Shown here: positions 25,200 to 33,657 of the stretch, piece after piece
How the letters are laid out: every line of letters begins with the position of its first letter
Position numbering within the stretch: position 1 is the first letter of the stretch
Source: Algicoccus sp048820935
GTDB taxonomy: Bacteria > Pseudomonadota > Gammaproteobacteria > Burkholderiales > Burkholderiaceae_B
Length of the DNA: 64,000 bases
Reading direction: 5' to 3'
Assembly: GCF_048820935.1 (NCBI RefSeq)
Contig: NZ_JBMERD010000002.1
Location: 1 to 64,000, forward strand
Notes under the pieces: model-generated
Seen by the model: the letters and a program-made list of their open reading frames with translations, nothing else
Databases searched by the model: none
Told to the model about the DNA's origin: nothing
Translations under genes and position numbers: made by a program

Positions 25200-26427
25200 G
25201 AGCGTCAGTATAAGGCTTACGCGGCTTGCCGGCGGTGGCACCGGCTCCTGGGCGTGGAGAACGACGGGGTTTTGTACGTTCGCGAACAGGTGTCGGTTCT
25301 AGACCTTCGATTTCTGTGATGGCAATCGTATGTCCCAAGGTTTGTTCGATACGACGAACCTGGTGACGTTCACGTTGTTCCGCAAATGTGATGGCCGTTC
25401 CTTTGCGACCGGCACGACCTGTACGGCCGATTCGGTGGATATAGTCTTCGGGCTGCTTGGGCAGATCAAAGTTAATGGCGTGACTGATGGTGCTCACATC
25501 CAGTCCGCGTGCTGCAACGTCAGTGGCCACGAGCATACGGATACGGCCTTCTTGTAAAGCTCGTACCGTCCGAGTGCGCTGTTGCTGATTCATGTCACCA
25601 TGCAAAGCGCCAGTCCGATAACCTTCATCGGCCAGTTCTTGAGCCAGATCGGCCGCACCACGTTTGGTGGACGTAAAAATAATGGCTTGATTGATCTGGT
25701 CATCACTCAGAACATGAGCCAACAATTGGCGTTTGTGGCCAGGATTGTCGGCGTAATGGATACGCTGCTTGATCTGTGCGTGTTGCTGCTTAGGCGGCTC
25801 GATATTCAGATGCGCTGGGTCTTGCAGCATGTCGCCAGCCAGACGGGCAATACGTCGGTCTAACGTGGCAGAGAAAAAGAATGTTTGGCGCTCTTTAGGG
25901 ATCTTGCTCACAACTGTTTCGATGTCATCGATAAACCCCATGTCAAGCATACGGTCAGCTTCATCGAGCACCAAGGTTTTAACGCGTGAGAGATCGGCCA
26001 AGCCGCTACGGACGTGATCCAGCAGACGACCGGGAGTGGCCACGATAATATCCACACGGCGTGACAACATACGTTGTTGCGGGCGATAGGGCATACCGCC
26101 AACTAAGGTGGCAACTTTGAGACCGTTCAAATGGCTACCCAGTTGGGTGGCCATGGTGCCAATCTGTTGCGCCAGTTCGCGTGTGGGCGTCAGAATCAAA
26201 ATATGTGCACCGTGATCACGGCGACGCAAATTGAAACTCAATTGTTGGAGTGCAGGCAGCAAAAATGCGGCCGTTTTACCACTACCCGTGCGAGCCTGGA
26301 CGAGCAAGTCTTTGCCAGTCAGTGCGAGTGGAATGGATTTTGCCTGTACAGGCGTGGGCTGAGCATAGCCAGCCTCTTTGGTTGCACGCAGAAGCTCTGG
26401 TGCAAGACCGAGGGTGTCAAATGACAT
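25051..26427 (-). CDS. rhlE: DEAD-box RNA helicase, RhlE type
   Basis: ATP-dependent RNA helicase of 458 residues. Motifs in order: Q motif AGYAQPTPVQ, motif I ARTGSGKTA, Ia PTRELAQQI, motif II VLDEADRMLDMGF, motif III FFSATL, then VATDVAARGLD and HRIGRTGRAGR. A basic low-complexity tail (about 385-458) rich in K, R, A and P follows, as in RhlE proteins. The ATG at 26427 follows AAGGA. The tail is co-encoded with the midA-like N-terminus in another frame. Confidence 0.95.
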   Translation of the reverse strand: MSFDTLGLAPELLRATKEAGYAQPTPVQAKSIPLALTGKDLLVQARTGSGKTAAFLLPALQQLSFNLRRRDHGAHILILTPTRELAQQIGTMATQLGSHLNGLKVATLVGGMPYRPQQRMLSRRVDIIVATPGRLLDHVRSGLADLSRVKTLVLDEADRMLDMGFIDDIETVVSKIPKERQTFFFSATLDRRIARLAGDMLQDPAHLNIEPPKQQHAQIKQRIHYADNPGHKRQLLAHVLSDDQINQAIIFTSTKRGAADLAQELADEGYRTGALHGDMNQQQRTRTVRALQEGRIRMLVATDVAARGLDVSTISHAINFDLPKQPEDYIHRIGRTGRAGRKGTAITFAEQRERHQVRRIEQTLGHTIAITEIEGLEPTPVRERTKPRRSPRPGAGATAGKPRKPYTDAHAKRPARKSHKSATAGSRAGAPSGARRSAASAGKSRPGQRTHQRSSARA

Positions 26428-26632
26428 GTCTATCCTTTCGTTGGAGAGAAGGGTGCCGGACCGCATCAACCGAACGCCGACGACCGAATCAAGGTCTCAT
26501 TACGAAAGGAAAGTAGGTCTGGAGGAAATGAGCCTTTCAGTTTAACCGTATTTTGCTTTGGGGTAAACCCTAATTTTTTAAGATACCACGGGTGGTTGGT
26601 TGAATCGCACCAATGTCTAGCGGTGGTGTCTG

Positions 26633-27394
26633 TCAGCTTGGTGTTGCGAACCAGTCGATTGTTTTTTGAGCTTGAGCCTGTAACCAGTGGTTGCTTAATA
26701 CGAAATGATTGCAACCAATAAATGGGTGTGGTGGCCGATTTGCGGAAAGGGGTGACGGATGGTTTGCGTCCAGAATCAGTCGCGATGTGGCTGGCAAACC
26801 TTGGGCTTGCGTAGTTTGCTCAATGAGGGTGCGTTTGGACTGGGCATGGCGTCCCCAGAGCAGATAGACGATAGGGACAGGTTGTTGTGCCGTGGCTGCA
26901 ATCAAATAATCGGTCAACGTTTGCCAACCATACTCGGCATGTGACGCAGCACGACCTTGTGCCACAGTGAGAGTGGCGTTCAGTAATAAAACGCCTTGCT
27001 GCGCCCAATGACTTAGATCATGCGAGATTACAGGCTCATCGATGTGTGGATGGCTGCGTGTGATTTCTTTCAGGATATTGCGTAGACTCGGTGGAGCCAC
27101 GGTGTCTTGAACTGAAAATGCCAGCCCATGAGCTTGGTCAGGCCCGTGGTATGGATCTTGTCCGAGGATGACCACTCGAGTTTGCTGTAAAGGTGTTTTT
27201 CGCAAGGCGTACCAAGGATCGGATGGGAAAATCTGCTCTCCCCGATCAAGGTCTGCTTGCAGTTTGGTACGAATTTGTGCAAGCTGAGATTGCGCGTCTT
27301 GAGTGCTCAGCACGATCTGCCAGCAATCTGGTAGATCGTGTGTTTCGAGTGCACTGACACTTTGTAGAAGGTTGCGCGGTCCAAAGAGCGTCAT
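26633..27394 (-). CDS. ung: Uracil-DNA glycosylase
   Basis: Family 1 enzyme of 253 residues that removes uracil from DNA. The water-activating motif GQDPYHG and the minor-groove loop HPSPLSA are intact, as is LLLNATLTV. A 205-base spacer with no visible gene separates it from rhlE. In related genomes ung often lies near the trp genes, in keeping with its position here. Confidence 0.96.
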   Translation of the reverse strand: MTLFGPRNLLQSVSALETHDLPDCWQIVLSTQDAQSQLAQIRTKLQADLDRGEQIFPSDPWYALRKTPLQQTRVVILGQDPYHGPDQAHGLAFSVQDTVAPPSLRNILKEITRSHPHIDEPVISHDLSHWAQQGVLLLNATLTVAQGRAASHAEYGWQTLTDYLIAATAQQPVPIVYLLWGRHAQSKRTLIEQTTQAQGLPATSRLILDANHPSPLSANRPPHPFIGCNHFVLSNHWLQAQAQKTIDWFATPS

Positions 27395-27423
27395 ATAAAT
27401 GCTGAATTCATAAATTCACAGGT

Positions 27424-28338
27424 TTATTCAGCTTGTTTACTCTGACGACGTTGTGTCATGGCTTCAATGGCGTCGGCACGCTCAATGAGTTGCTGAGCCT
27501 GCATGGCAACCGGGGCATCCACCATTCGACCTTCAAATGTGCAAGCACCTCGTCCAGCCGCCATTTCAGCTTCATACGTGGCGAGCAATCGTCTGGCACG
27601 GTCGACCGCTTCAGGGTCTGGACTAAAGGCCTCGTTGGCTGCATCCACTTGCGTTGGGTGCACACAAAATGCACCTTCAAAACCCAGTCGAGAAGCGCGC
27701 TGAACGGTTTCCCGAAACTTGTCTTGGTCGGCGTAGTCGGCCACAGAGCCAATAAATCCTAAGGGAGCCACGCCAGCACGGCGACAAGCGGTCAAGGCCA
27801 TGATGTTGGGCACATAGAGCGTATCTGGGTCAACGGCCATGCGCATAGAGACCGCGAGGTCTTCTGCACCCACGATGACACCATATAAACGCGGTGTTGC
27901 GCTGGCGATGTCGTCCAGATTGCCCAAACCTTCAGCATCTTCAACCATGGCAATCAGGCGTGTGTGGCCATTGGGAAGACCGGCTTGAGCTTCACATTCA
28001 TCCAGGATTTCACAGACACTGCGCAGAAATGAGCCATCTGGGACTTTGGGCAACGTGATCGCTTGAACCGCTGGATGCACACAGGCTTCTAGATCACGCA
28101 CTAACAGTCGCCATGGGCGGTTGACACGCACAATGACATCAAAGCCGGCATCGGCGGCTTGTTGAGCAATGCGGGGAATTTCTTTGCGCGTATCGGCTTT
28201 GAGGTCCGGCGGGCAAGCATCTTCCAAGTCGAGTTGGATGGCATCGGCGTTGCGACGCAAAGCACTCTGAATAAATTTGTCGATATGTGCAGGGACAAAT
28301 AACATTGAACGCCAGGTGGGTGTGTAAGGTTTTGTCAT
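27424..28338 (-). CDS. HpcH/HpaI aldolase/citrate lyase-family protein (CitE-like)
   Basis: Enzyme of 304 residues with the CitE-like TIM barrel. The N-terminal RSMLFVPAH and the IQLDLEDACPPDLK segment, with its metal/substrate acidic residues, are typical, as are IVRVN, TLPKVPDG, MVEDAEGL and FCVHPTQVDAANEAFSP. Members cleave or form CoA thioesters such as malyl-, citramalyl- or citryl-CoA. No citrate lyase partner genes (citD, citF) are here, so it is a stand-alone form. Exact substrate unknown. Confidence 0.88.
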   Translation of the reverse strand: MTKPYTPTWRSMLFVPAHIDKFIQSALRRNADAIQLDLEDACPPDLKADTRKEIPRIAQQAADAGFDVIVRVNRPWRLLVRDLEACVHPAVQAITLPKVPDGSFLRSVCEILDECEAQAGLPNGHTRLIAMVEDAEGLGNLDDIASATPRLYGVIVGAEDLAVSMRMAVDPDTLYVPNIMALTACRRAGVAPLGFIGSVADYADQDKFRETVQRASRLGFEGAFCVHPTQVDAANEAFSPDPEAVDRARRLLATYEAEMAAGRGACTFEGRMVDAPVAMQAQQLIERADAIEAMTQRRQSKQAE

Positions 28339-28403
28339 AAATAATTACTCGTTCCGATGAGGTTAATAGGGTGAATCATCAATTGTGGCTCATGCTGAAC
28401 AAC

Positions 28404-30014
28404 TTAGAGCATGGTGCTTTGTGTTTGGTTACGGCCTGAGTTCTTGGCTTTATAGAGTTGTGCATCCGCAGCCAAGATTAACTGATCTGAGTTCGCCTCA
28501 GATCCTGGAGTGTATGTCGCAATCCCACAGCTGGTGGTGAGTGTTGACATGAGTGGGCTTTTACGGTTGGGCAGTCCCGCTTGAATAATGTCGTGGCGAA
28601 TTTCTTCAGCCAGACGGAATGCTTGTTCCATGGTGGTGCCAGGCAGCAGACAAATAAACTCCTCACCGCCAAAGCGTGCTACCAGATCGTGGCTGCGCTG
28701 GCAGCGATTTTTAAGGATGTCGGCCACCTGCCGTAGATAATCGTCGCCCGTCACATGGCCATACAAATCATTGACGGCTTTAAAGTGGTCCAGATCTAGC
28801 AATAGAAGGGATAAGTGTTTGCCAAAGCGTTTTGCGCGACGCAGCTCTCGATCGAGTGTTTGATCAAAGTGGCGACGGTTCGCAACATCAGTAAGACTGT
28901 CGGTGAGGCTGAGTTTTTCTAGTTTAGAATTGGCCTCTTGGAGGGCTTGCCGCTGCTGCTCGATCTGGACTTGGTTTTCTGCTAAGACGCGTGAAAAGTT
29001 TCTGGATCGATACCATGCCCAAAACAGAAATAGCGTGACCAGTCCAATCAGAAGACTGGACATTTTAAGGATTTCTGCTTCACGAATACGAACGAGATAG
29101 CGCTCAATCAGATGCTGCTCACTTAACTCGTGGTGTTCATATGAGGGTGCTGTGTCGATCTGTAATAGATGACGATCAAAGAGCTCGGTCAGAAACGCAT
29201 GTTCAAGTGTTGCGGGGAGATAGAAGCCATAGTTTCGCGGTTCGTTGTACAGAATTTGTCGTCTTTCCAGATCAAACAGATCATGTTGATAACGAGCTTC
29301 TCGAAAGAAGTTTTTGTTCACAATCAACGCATCTAAGTCCCCTTTTTGAAGCGCGCCGTACATGGTTTGCGCTTGTTCTATATGCTTGAAAGGATGAAGT
29401 GCTTCGGGAGGAAGTGTTTCCTTTAAGTAGCGTTCGATCGCGCTCTTTTCTATATAACCAACCCGGCGATCGGCAAAGTCAGCTAGATTAGTCAGCGTTG
29501 TTGGAGTGTCCCTACGTGTAATAACCGCATACAAAGATTGGTAGTAAGGCTCAGTGAAATGACCGAGGTCGGCCCGCCAAGGTGTGTGACTCAAAGGCAG
29601 AAATAGATCAACTTTTTTATTTTGAACATCGTCTATCGCTTGTGCGAGTGAATCGACCTCAGCAGTTTGAAATTGAAAGTCTAGGTCAATGGCTCTAGCA
29701 ATTGAGCAAAAAACATCAATAGCGATCCCCTGATACCCTTGTGTATCTGGGTTAAAAAAAGAAAGCGGTGGCGCATTGCCAACGATTGTAACTTTGAGTT
29801 TGGGCAGTTCACGCAAGCGTTTCTTATCATCTTCAGACAAGACGATCGGACGTTTAAATGGCAGGTTGATGGCATTGTTACAGGTTGCATCAATGTCAAT
29901 GCCTGTGCTCCCCGCTGCTGTTTGTGCGGCCGCATTCAGTGGGCCCAACACAAAGAGGACAATAGACTGAATGATCAATAGGCAATATCGCCAGCTGATG
30001 GATTGTTTGAGCAT
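28404..30014 (-). CDS. Diguanylate cyclase with periplasmic amino-acid-type binding domain
   Basis: Membrane sensor of 536 residues that makes cyclic di-GMP. After an N-terminal signal/anchor (about 10-30) comes a periplasmic SBP_bac_3 domain (about 60-300; YQGIAIDVFCSIARAIDLDF, VDLFLPLSHT), then one membrane helix (about 315-335), a coiled coil, and a GGDEF domain (about 370-530). The active-site loop is GGEEF. RSHD, five residues before it, fits the inhibitory I-site RxxD, so product feedback is likely. The ligand of the periplasmic domain is unknown. Confidence 0.93.
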   Translation of the reverse strand: MLKQSISWRYCLLIIQSIVLFVLGPLNAAAQTAAGSTGIDIDATCNNAINLPFKRPIVLSEDDKKRLRELPKLKVTIVGNAPPLSFFNPDTQGYQGIAIDVFCSIARAIDLDFQFQTAEVDSLAQAIDDVQNKKVDLFLPLSHTPWRADLGHFTEPYYQSLYAVITRRDTPTTLTNLADFADRRVGYIEKSAIERYLKETLPPEALHPFKHIEQAQTMYGALQKGDLDALIVNKNFFREARYQHDLFDLERRQILYNEPRNYGFYLPATLEHAFLTELFDRHLLQIDTAPSYEHHELSEQHLIERYLVRIREAEILKMSSLLIGLVTLFLFWAWYRSRNFSRVLAENQVQIEQQRQALQEANSKLEKLSLTDSLTDVANRRHFDQTLDRELRRAKRFGKHLSLLLLDLDHFKAVNDLYGHVTGDDYLRQVADILKNRCQRSHDLVARFGGEEFICLLPGTTMEQAFRLAEEIRHDIIQAGLPNRKSPLMSTLTTSCGIATYTPGSEANSDQLILAADAQLYKAKNSGRNQTQSTML

Positions 30015-30389
30015 CGCGAGTTTTGAGCAAGCCTGTCAATAGGTGAACGCTTTGAGTTTTGCTATCAGTGTATGCGAGGATGAGCCTTCAGTATCCATTA
30101 AAACCTGTCGAGATTTATCTCGGTTCATGGTTTTGTCCCAGATTAGTCATTTTCTCGATGTAATTCAAATGTCCCTGAGCCTGTTGGTCTGCTGATAGTG
30201 AGAAACGATTGTTAGTCCGAATTCGGGAATTTGATGTGTTTTCTAGCTAAGTATCCTGTTTTGATCCTACCTATGGTGAGCCTCTAAGTACGTAACCATA
30301 CATGTCAGAGGTAGATTTCAACTGATTTACAAGAAAGACAGTATCATTTGTGAGGAATTGTTAATGAATCTTGATGTATAATATATTTA
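30015..30389. other. Divergent spacer between diguanylate cyclase and bigR-like genes
   Basis: No gene is seen in this A+T-rich spacer. It should hold the promoter of the cyclase gene on the minus strand. A loose CCTCT/AGAGG stem lies at about 30284-30313. No cyclic di-GMP riboswitch consensus was recognised. Confidence 0.4.
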
Positions 30390-30404
30390 ATTACATAATG
30401 TAAT
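30390..30404. promoter_or_regulatory. Putative BigR-type operator
   Basis: Perfect 7-1-7 palindrome ATTACATAATGTAAT, next to TATAATATATT, about 68 bases before the ArsR-family start. BigR repressors bind TA-rich palindromes over the promoter; the match in type, position and composition is good, but binding is inferred. Confidence 0.65.
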
Positions 30405-30471
30405 GGTTCTATAATCTAAAAATATCCGTGTAAGCGTGATGTTTCGTGATTTATAGAATGAAGGACTTGAT

Positions 30472-30825
30472 ATGACGACGAGTAACGCTTTTTCCTCTTC
30501 CGCATTGGCTGAATTGCGCGAATCAGCTGGTCAGGCCTGTCGATTGTTAAAAACGATGGCCAATGAAGACCGTTTGTTGCTGTTGTGCCACATGATTAGT
30601 GAGGAAGTGAATGTTGGAGAACTGGAGAAACTGACAGGCATCCGACAGCCCACGTTGTCTCAGCAGCTTGGTGTGCTCAGAGATGAGGGCTTGGTGAATA
30701 CTCGTCGTGAAGGCAAGTACATTTATTATTCATTAGCAAGTGAAGCAGTGCTTCAGGTGATGCATACGTTGTACTCGATGTTTTGTAGCATCCCGGAAAA
30801 AGAGCCTGTTTCCGTTCAGGAGTAA
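30472..30825 (+). CDS. bigR: ArsR-family regulator, BigR/SqrR-like persulfide sensor
   Basis: Winged-helix repressor of 117 residues. The recognition region is LTGIRQPTLSQQLGVLRDEGLV, followed by the wing RREGKYIYYSL. Two cysteines, Cys39 (in LLLLCHM) and Cys105 (in YSMFC), correspond to the pair that forms a poly-sulfide bridge in BigR and SqrR when reactive sulfur rises, releasing DNA. A metal-site CxC as in true ArsR is absent. A TA-rich palindrome lies upstream and a DUF2892 gene follows three bases downstream. The symbol is given by similarity only. Confidence 0.82.
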   Translation: MTTSNAFSSSALAELRESAGQACRLLKTMANEDRLLLLCHMISEEVNVGELEKLTGIRQPTLSQQLGVLRDEGLVNTRREGKYIYYSLASEAVLQVMHTLYSMFCSIPEKEPVSVQE

Positions 30826-30827
30826 CC

Positions 30828-31019
30828 ATGAAAATCAACTTGGGTGGTCTGGATCGTGGCATTCGCGTGATTGTAGGGGTTGTGCTGATCGTTTTGGCAC
30901 TGATGGGAACAATCGGCCCCTGGGGCTGGATTGGTTTAATTCCTTTGCTGACCGGTCTCTTTGGCAATTGCCCGGTGTATTCCATCTTTAAGATCAATAC
31001 GTGCCCACTCAAAAAATGA
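30828..31019 (+). CDS. DUF2892 (YgaP-like) small membrane protein
   Basis: Protein of 63 residues with two hydrophobic helices (about 10-27 and 33-47) and the ending GNCPVYSIFKINTCPLKK, which carries two cysteines. The start KINLGGLDRGIRVIVG is typical of this family, which in YgaP is fused to a rhodanese domain. Placed two codons after a BigR-like repressor, it probably belongs to the response to sulfide or persulfide stress. The rhodanese or dioxygenase usually found with it is not nearby. Confidence 0.82.
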   Translation: MKINLGGLDRGIRVIVGVVLIVLALMGTIGPWGWIGLIPLLTGLFGNCPVYSIFKINTCPLKK

Positions 31020-31094
31020 GGTGAGTGAGTTATTGTGATCAGTGACGCGCTGAGCTAGCTTATCGTGCACACATAAAAAGTGACCACATAAAAC

Positions 31095-31142
31095 TGCGCA
31101 CATGTTCGTCAGAGATTGACAAAGACATGTGCGCATTTTTTA
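31095..31142 (+). terminator. Rho-independent terminator after the bigR operon
   Basis: An 11-bp stem, TGCGCACATGT with ACATGTGCGCA, followed by TTTTTT. On the opposite strand the hairpin is followed by GTTTTA, so it may also help to end the trp transcript. Confidence 0.88.
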
Positions 31143-31200
31143 TATTGATTGTTGTTTTTTGGCGCTTGCTGTATCTTGAGTTTTGCACAAGTGTTTTAGC

Positions 31201-32001
31201 TTAAACGTGACCCTCAAAGAGTGCTTGTAAGGCCTCACCTGGATCTGGTGCACGCATAAAGGCTTCACCAATCAAGAATGCTTGCACATCATTGGCCAGC
31301 ATTTTTTCAACATCGTCTCGTACAAGAATTCCGCTTTCGGTAATGAGGCGGCGATCAGACGGGATCTGAGACAGCAAGGACAATGTGGTGTCCAGTGTCG
31401 TTTCAAAGGTTCTGAGATTTCGGTTGTTAATGCCCAGCAAGGGTGTTTTTAGTTGCAATGCTTGCTCTAATTCCTCGCCATCATGAATTTCAACCAACAC
31501 ATCCATACCCAGCTCGGTCGCAACTGATTCGAGTTCTTGCATCTGGGATAGTTCAAGAGCTGCCACAATCAGCAAAATGCAATCCGCACCCATTGCCCGT
31601 GCGGAAACAACTTGATAGGGGTCGATGATGAAATCTTTGCGTAAAACAGGCAAAGAACATGCGGCGCGTGCCTGTCTTAAATAATCGTGTGATCCCTGAA
31701 AAAACTGCACATCTGTCAGTACCGACAGGCAGGCGGCACCCGCCACGGCATAGGATTTTGCAATGGAGGCTGGATCAAAGTTTTCTCGCAAAATACCTTT
31801 AGATGGCGAGGCTTTTTTGATTTCAGCGATGATGGCACTTTTGCCCTCACTGATCTTGTTTTCTAGGGCTTGTGCAAAACCACGCACATCTTGTCGGGAC
31901 TGTGCTTCGCGCAACACGTCTTCCAGACTGCGCAATTGTCGTGCTGCTTGAATTTCCTGTGTTTTCACAGAAATAATTTTGCGCAAAATATCGGTACTCA
32001 C
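31201..32001 (-). CDS. trpC: Indole-3-glycerol phosphate synthase
   Basis: TIM-barrel enzyme of 266 residues, fourth enzyme of the tryptophan pathway. Key parts are AEIKKASPSKG (catalytic lysine), LRKDFIIDPYQV, EIHDGEELEQA, INNRNLRTFE and ITESGI. It is monofunctional, without a fused TrpF. The ATG overlaps the trpD stop by four bases. It is the last gene of trpEGDC here; trpFBA are not in the window. Confidence 0.97.
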   Translation of the reverse strand: MSTDILRKIISVKTQEIQAARQLRSLEDVLREAQSRQDVRGFAQALENKISEGKSAIIAEIKKASPSKGILRENFDPASIAKSYAVAGAACLSVLTDVQFFQGSHDYLRQARAACSLPVLRKDFIIDPYQVVSARAMGADCILLIVAALELSQMQELESVATELGMDVLVEIHDGEELEQALQLKTPLLGINNRNLRTFETTLDTTLSLLSQIPSDRRLITESGILVRDDVEKMLANDVQAFLIGEAFMRAPDPGEALQALFEGHV

Positions 32002-33026
32002 TGTCCCAACCTCCGGGTTGTCTCGCAGAATTGTTCAAGTTTGGCTAGGCCTGCACCACTGGCGATGATTTCAAACGCCATCTCGATGCCTTGTGCCATG
32101 GTGGCAGCCTGATTGCCTGCATAAATAGCCAGTCCCGCATTGTAGGCGACAATGTCACGCGCAACGCCGGGTTTGTTGTTCAGGGCTTGCATGAGCATTT
32201 CTTTGGATTCTTCTCGGTTGTGAATCCGAATGGTGCGGTTTGACACCATGTCTAGCCCAAAGTCTTCGGGGTGAATTTCGTATTCACGAACTTCGCCGTC
32301 ACGTAATTCGCCCACCATGGTTGCAGCACCCAATGATGCTTCATCCATCCCGTCCATACCATAGACAATCAGCACGTGGCTAGAACCCAGCGCTTTCAAA
32401 ACACGGACTTGAATACCAACCAAATCCGGATGAAACACACCCATCATCTGGTTTTTGGCACCAGCCGGATTCGTGAGGGGCCCCAGAATGTTAAAGATGG
32501 TGCGAACACCAAGTTCTTTACGCACCGCAGCCACATGTCGCATCGCGGTGTGGTGATTGGGTGCAAACATGAAGCAGATGCCCGTTTCTTGTAGGCATTC
32601 ATTGATTTGTTCAGGGCCCAAATCAACTCGAGCACCAAGTGATTCGATCAGGTCTGCACTGCCGCTCGGTGAAGAGGCACTGCGACCACCGTGCTTGGCA
32701 ACACGCACACCGGCGGCCGCTGCGACAAACATGGCCGAGGTGGAAATATTGAAGGTGTTACTGCCATCACCTCCTGTGCCGCATAAATCGAGCAGGCTTT
32801 CAGGGTCGTCTGCAGGCACTGAAGTTGCAAACTCTCGCATGACGGTTGCCGCGGCGGTAATTTCACCGATGGTTTCTTTTTTGACGCGCAAGCCCATTAA
32901 AAAGGCCGCTGTCATCGAGGGCGACATTTCACCGCGCATCACCATGCGCATGAGATGCAACATCTCTTCATGGAAAATTTCACGGTGCTCAATGCACCGT
33001 GCTAATGCTTCGCTGGGTGTGATCAT
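31998..33026 (-). CDS. trpD: Anthranilate phosphoribosyltransferase
   Basis: Enzyme of 342 residues that attaches phosphoribose to anthranilate. The PRPP-binding CGTGGDGSNTFNIST, KHGGRSASSPSGSADLIESLG and the later NPAGAKNQMMGV are all typical. It is separated from trpG by 13 bases and overlaps trpC by four, so expression is coupled. Separate trpG and trpD, rather than a fusion, is the usual betaproteobacterial form. Confidence 0.97.
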   Translation of the reverse strand: MITPSEALARCIEHREIFHEEMLHLMRMVMRGEMSPSMTAAFLMGLRVKKETIGEITAAATVMREFATSVPADDPESLLDLCGTGGDGSNTFNISTSAMFVAAAAGVRVAKHGGRSASSPSGSADLIESLGARVDLGPEQINECLQETGICFMFAPNHHTAMRHVAAVRKELGVRTIFNILGPLTNPAGAKNQMMGVFHPDLVGIQVRVLKALGSSHVLIVYGMDGMDEASLGAATMVGELRDGEVREYEIHPEDFGLDMVSNRTIRIHNREESKEMLMQALNNKPGVARDIVAYNAGLAIYAGNQAATMAQGIEMAFEIIASGAGLAKLEQFCETTRRLGQ

Positions 33027-33039
33027 GAAGACTCCTTGG

Positions 33040-33612
33040 TCATTCCAGACGTAAAAAATTCTGTAACAAAGCGTGACCCTGTTCGCTTAAGACGGATTCC
33101 GGATGAAACTGCACTCCGTAAATGGGCAGGGTTTTATGACGCACACCCATGATTTCACCATCAGCCGTCTGAGCTGTGACTTCGAGGCAATCCGGCAACG
33201 TTTCGCGCTCAATCGCTAATGAGTGATAGCGGATCACGGTAAAGCTGTGTGGTAAGCCCTGAAACACGTCAGAACCCGTGTGTGTAATCACAGACGTTTT
33301 ACCGTGCATGATCTCTTGGGCACGCACAATCCGTGCACCAAACGCTTCACCAATGGCTTGGTGCCCTAAGCAGACACCGAAGATGGGGATTTGTCCCCCG
33401 AAGGTCTTGATCACATCAACCGACACACCTGCCTGAGCTGGAGTACCCGGGCCGGGTGAGATGCAGATGCGATCGGGGGCCAGAGCACGAATTTCTTCGA
33501 TAGTGATTTGGTCATTTCGACGCACGTCGACGTCTTGGCCAAGTTCCCCAAAATATTGAACGAGGTTGTAGGTAAATGAATCGTAATTGTCGATCATTAA
33601 AAGTTTGCGCAT
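33040..33612 (-). CDS. trpG: Anthranilate synthase glutamine amidotransferase subunit
   Basis: Class I glutamine amidotransferase of 190 residues that supplies ammonia to TrpE. The start MIDNYDSFTYNLVQYFGELG, the oxyanion loop PGPGTPAQAG, the nucleophile in GVCLGHQAIGEAFG and the C-terminal GVQFHPESVLSEQG with catalytic His-Glu are present. In many bacteria the same subunit also serves para-aminobenzoate synthesis. It lies 45 bases after trpE. Confidence 0.96.
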   Translation of the reverse strand: MRKLLMIDNYDSFTYNLVQYFGELGQDVDVRRNDQITIEEIRALAPDRICISPGPGTPAQAGVSVDVIKTFGGQIPIFGVCLGHQAIGEAFGARIVRAQEIMHGKTSVITHTGSDVFQGLPHSFTVIRYHSLAIERETLPDCLEVTAQTADGEIMGVRHKTLPIYGVQFHPESVLSEQGHALLQNFLRLE

Positions 33613-33657
33613 GACAGTCTCCTTGGCATCTCGTGACGCCTTGTCTGATAGAAATGG

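Noticed and set aside
30015..30471. Cyclic di-GMP riboswitch near the diguanylate cyclase
   Set aside because: The GEMM consensus elements were not found on either strand, and the plus-strand gene is an ArsR-type regulator with its own palindrome.
32557..33054. Plus-strand ORF of 165 codons opposite trpD
   Set aside because: It mirrors the codons of trpD, which is a complete and well-conserved gene.
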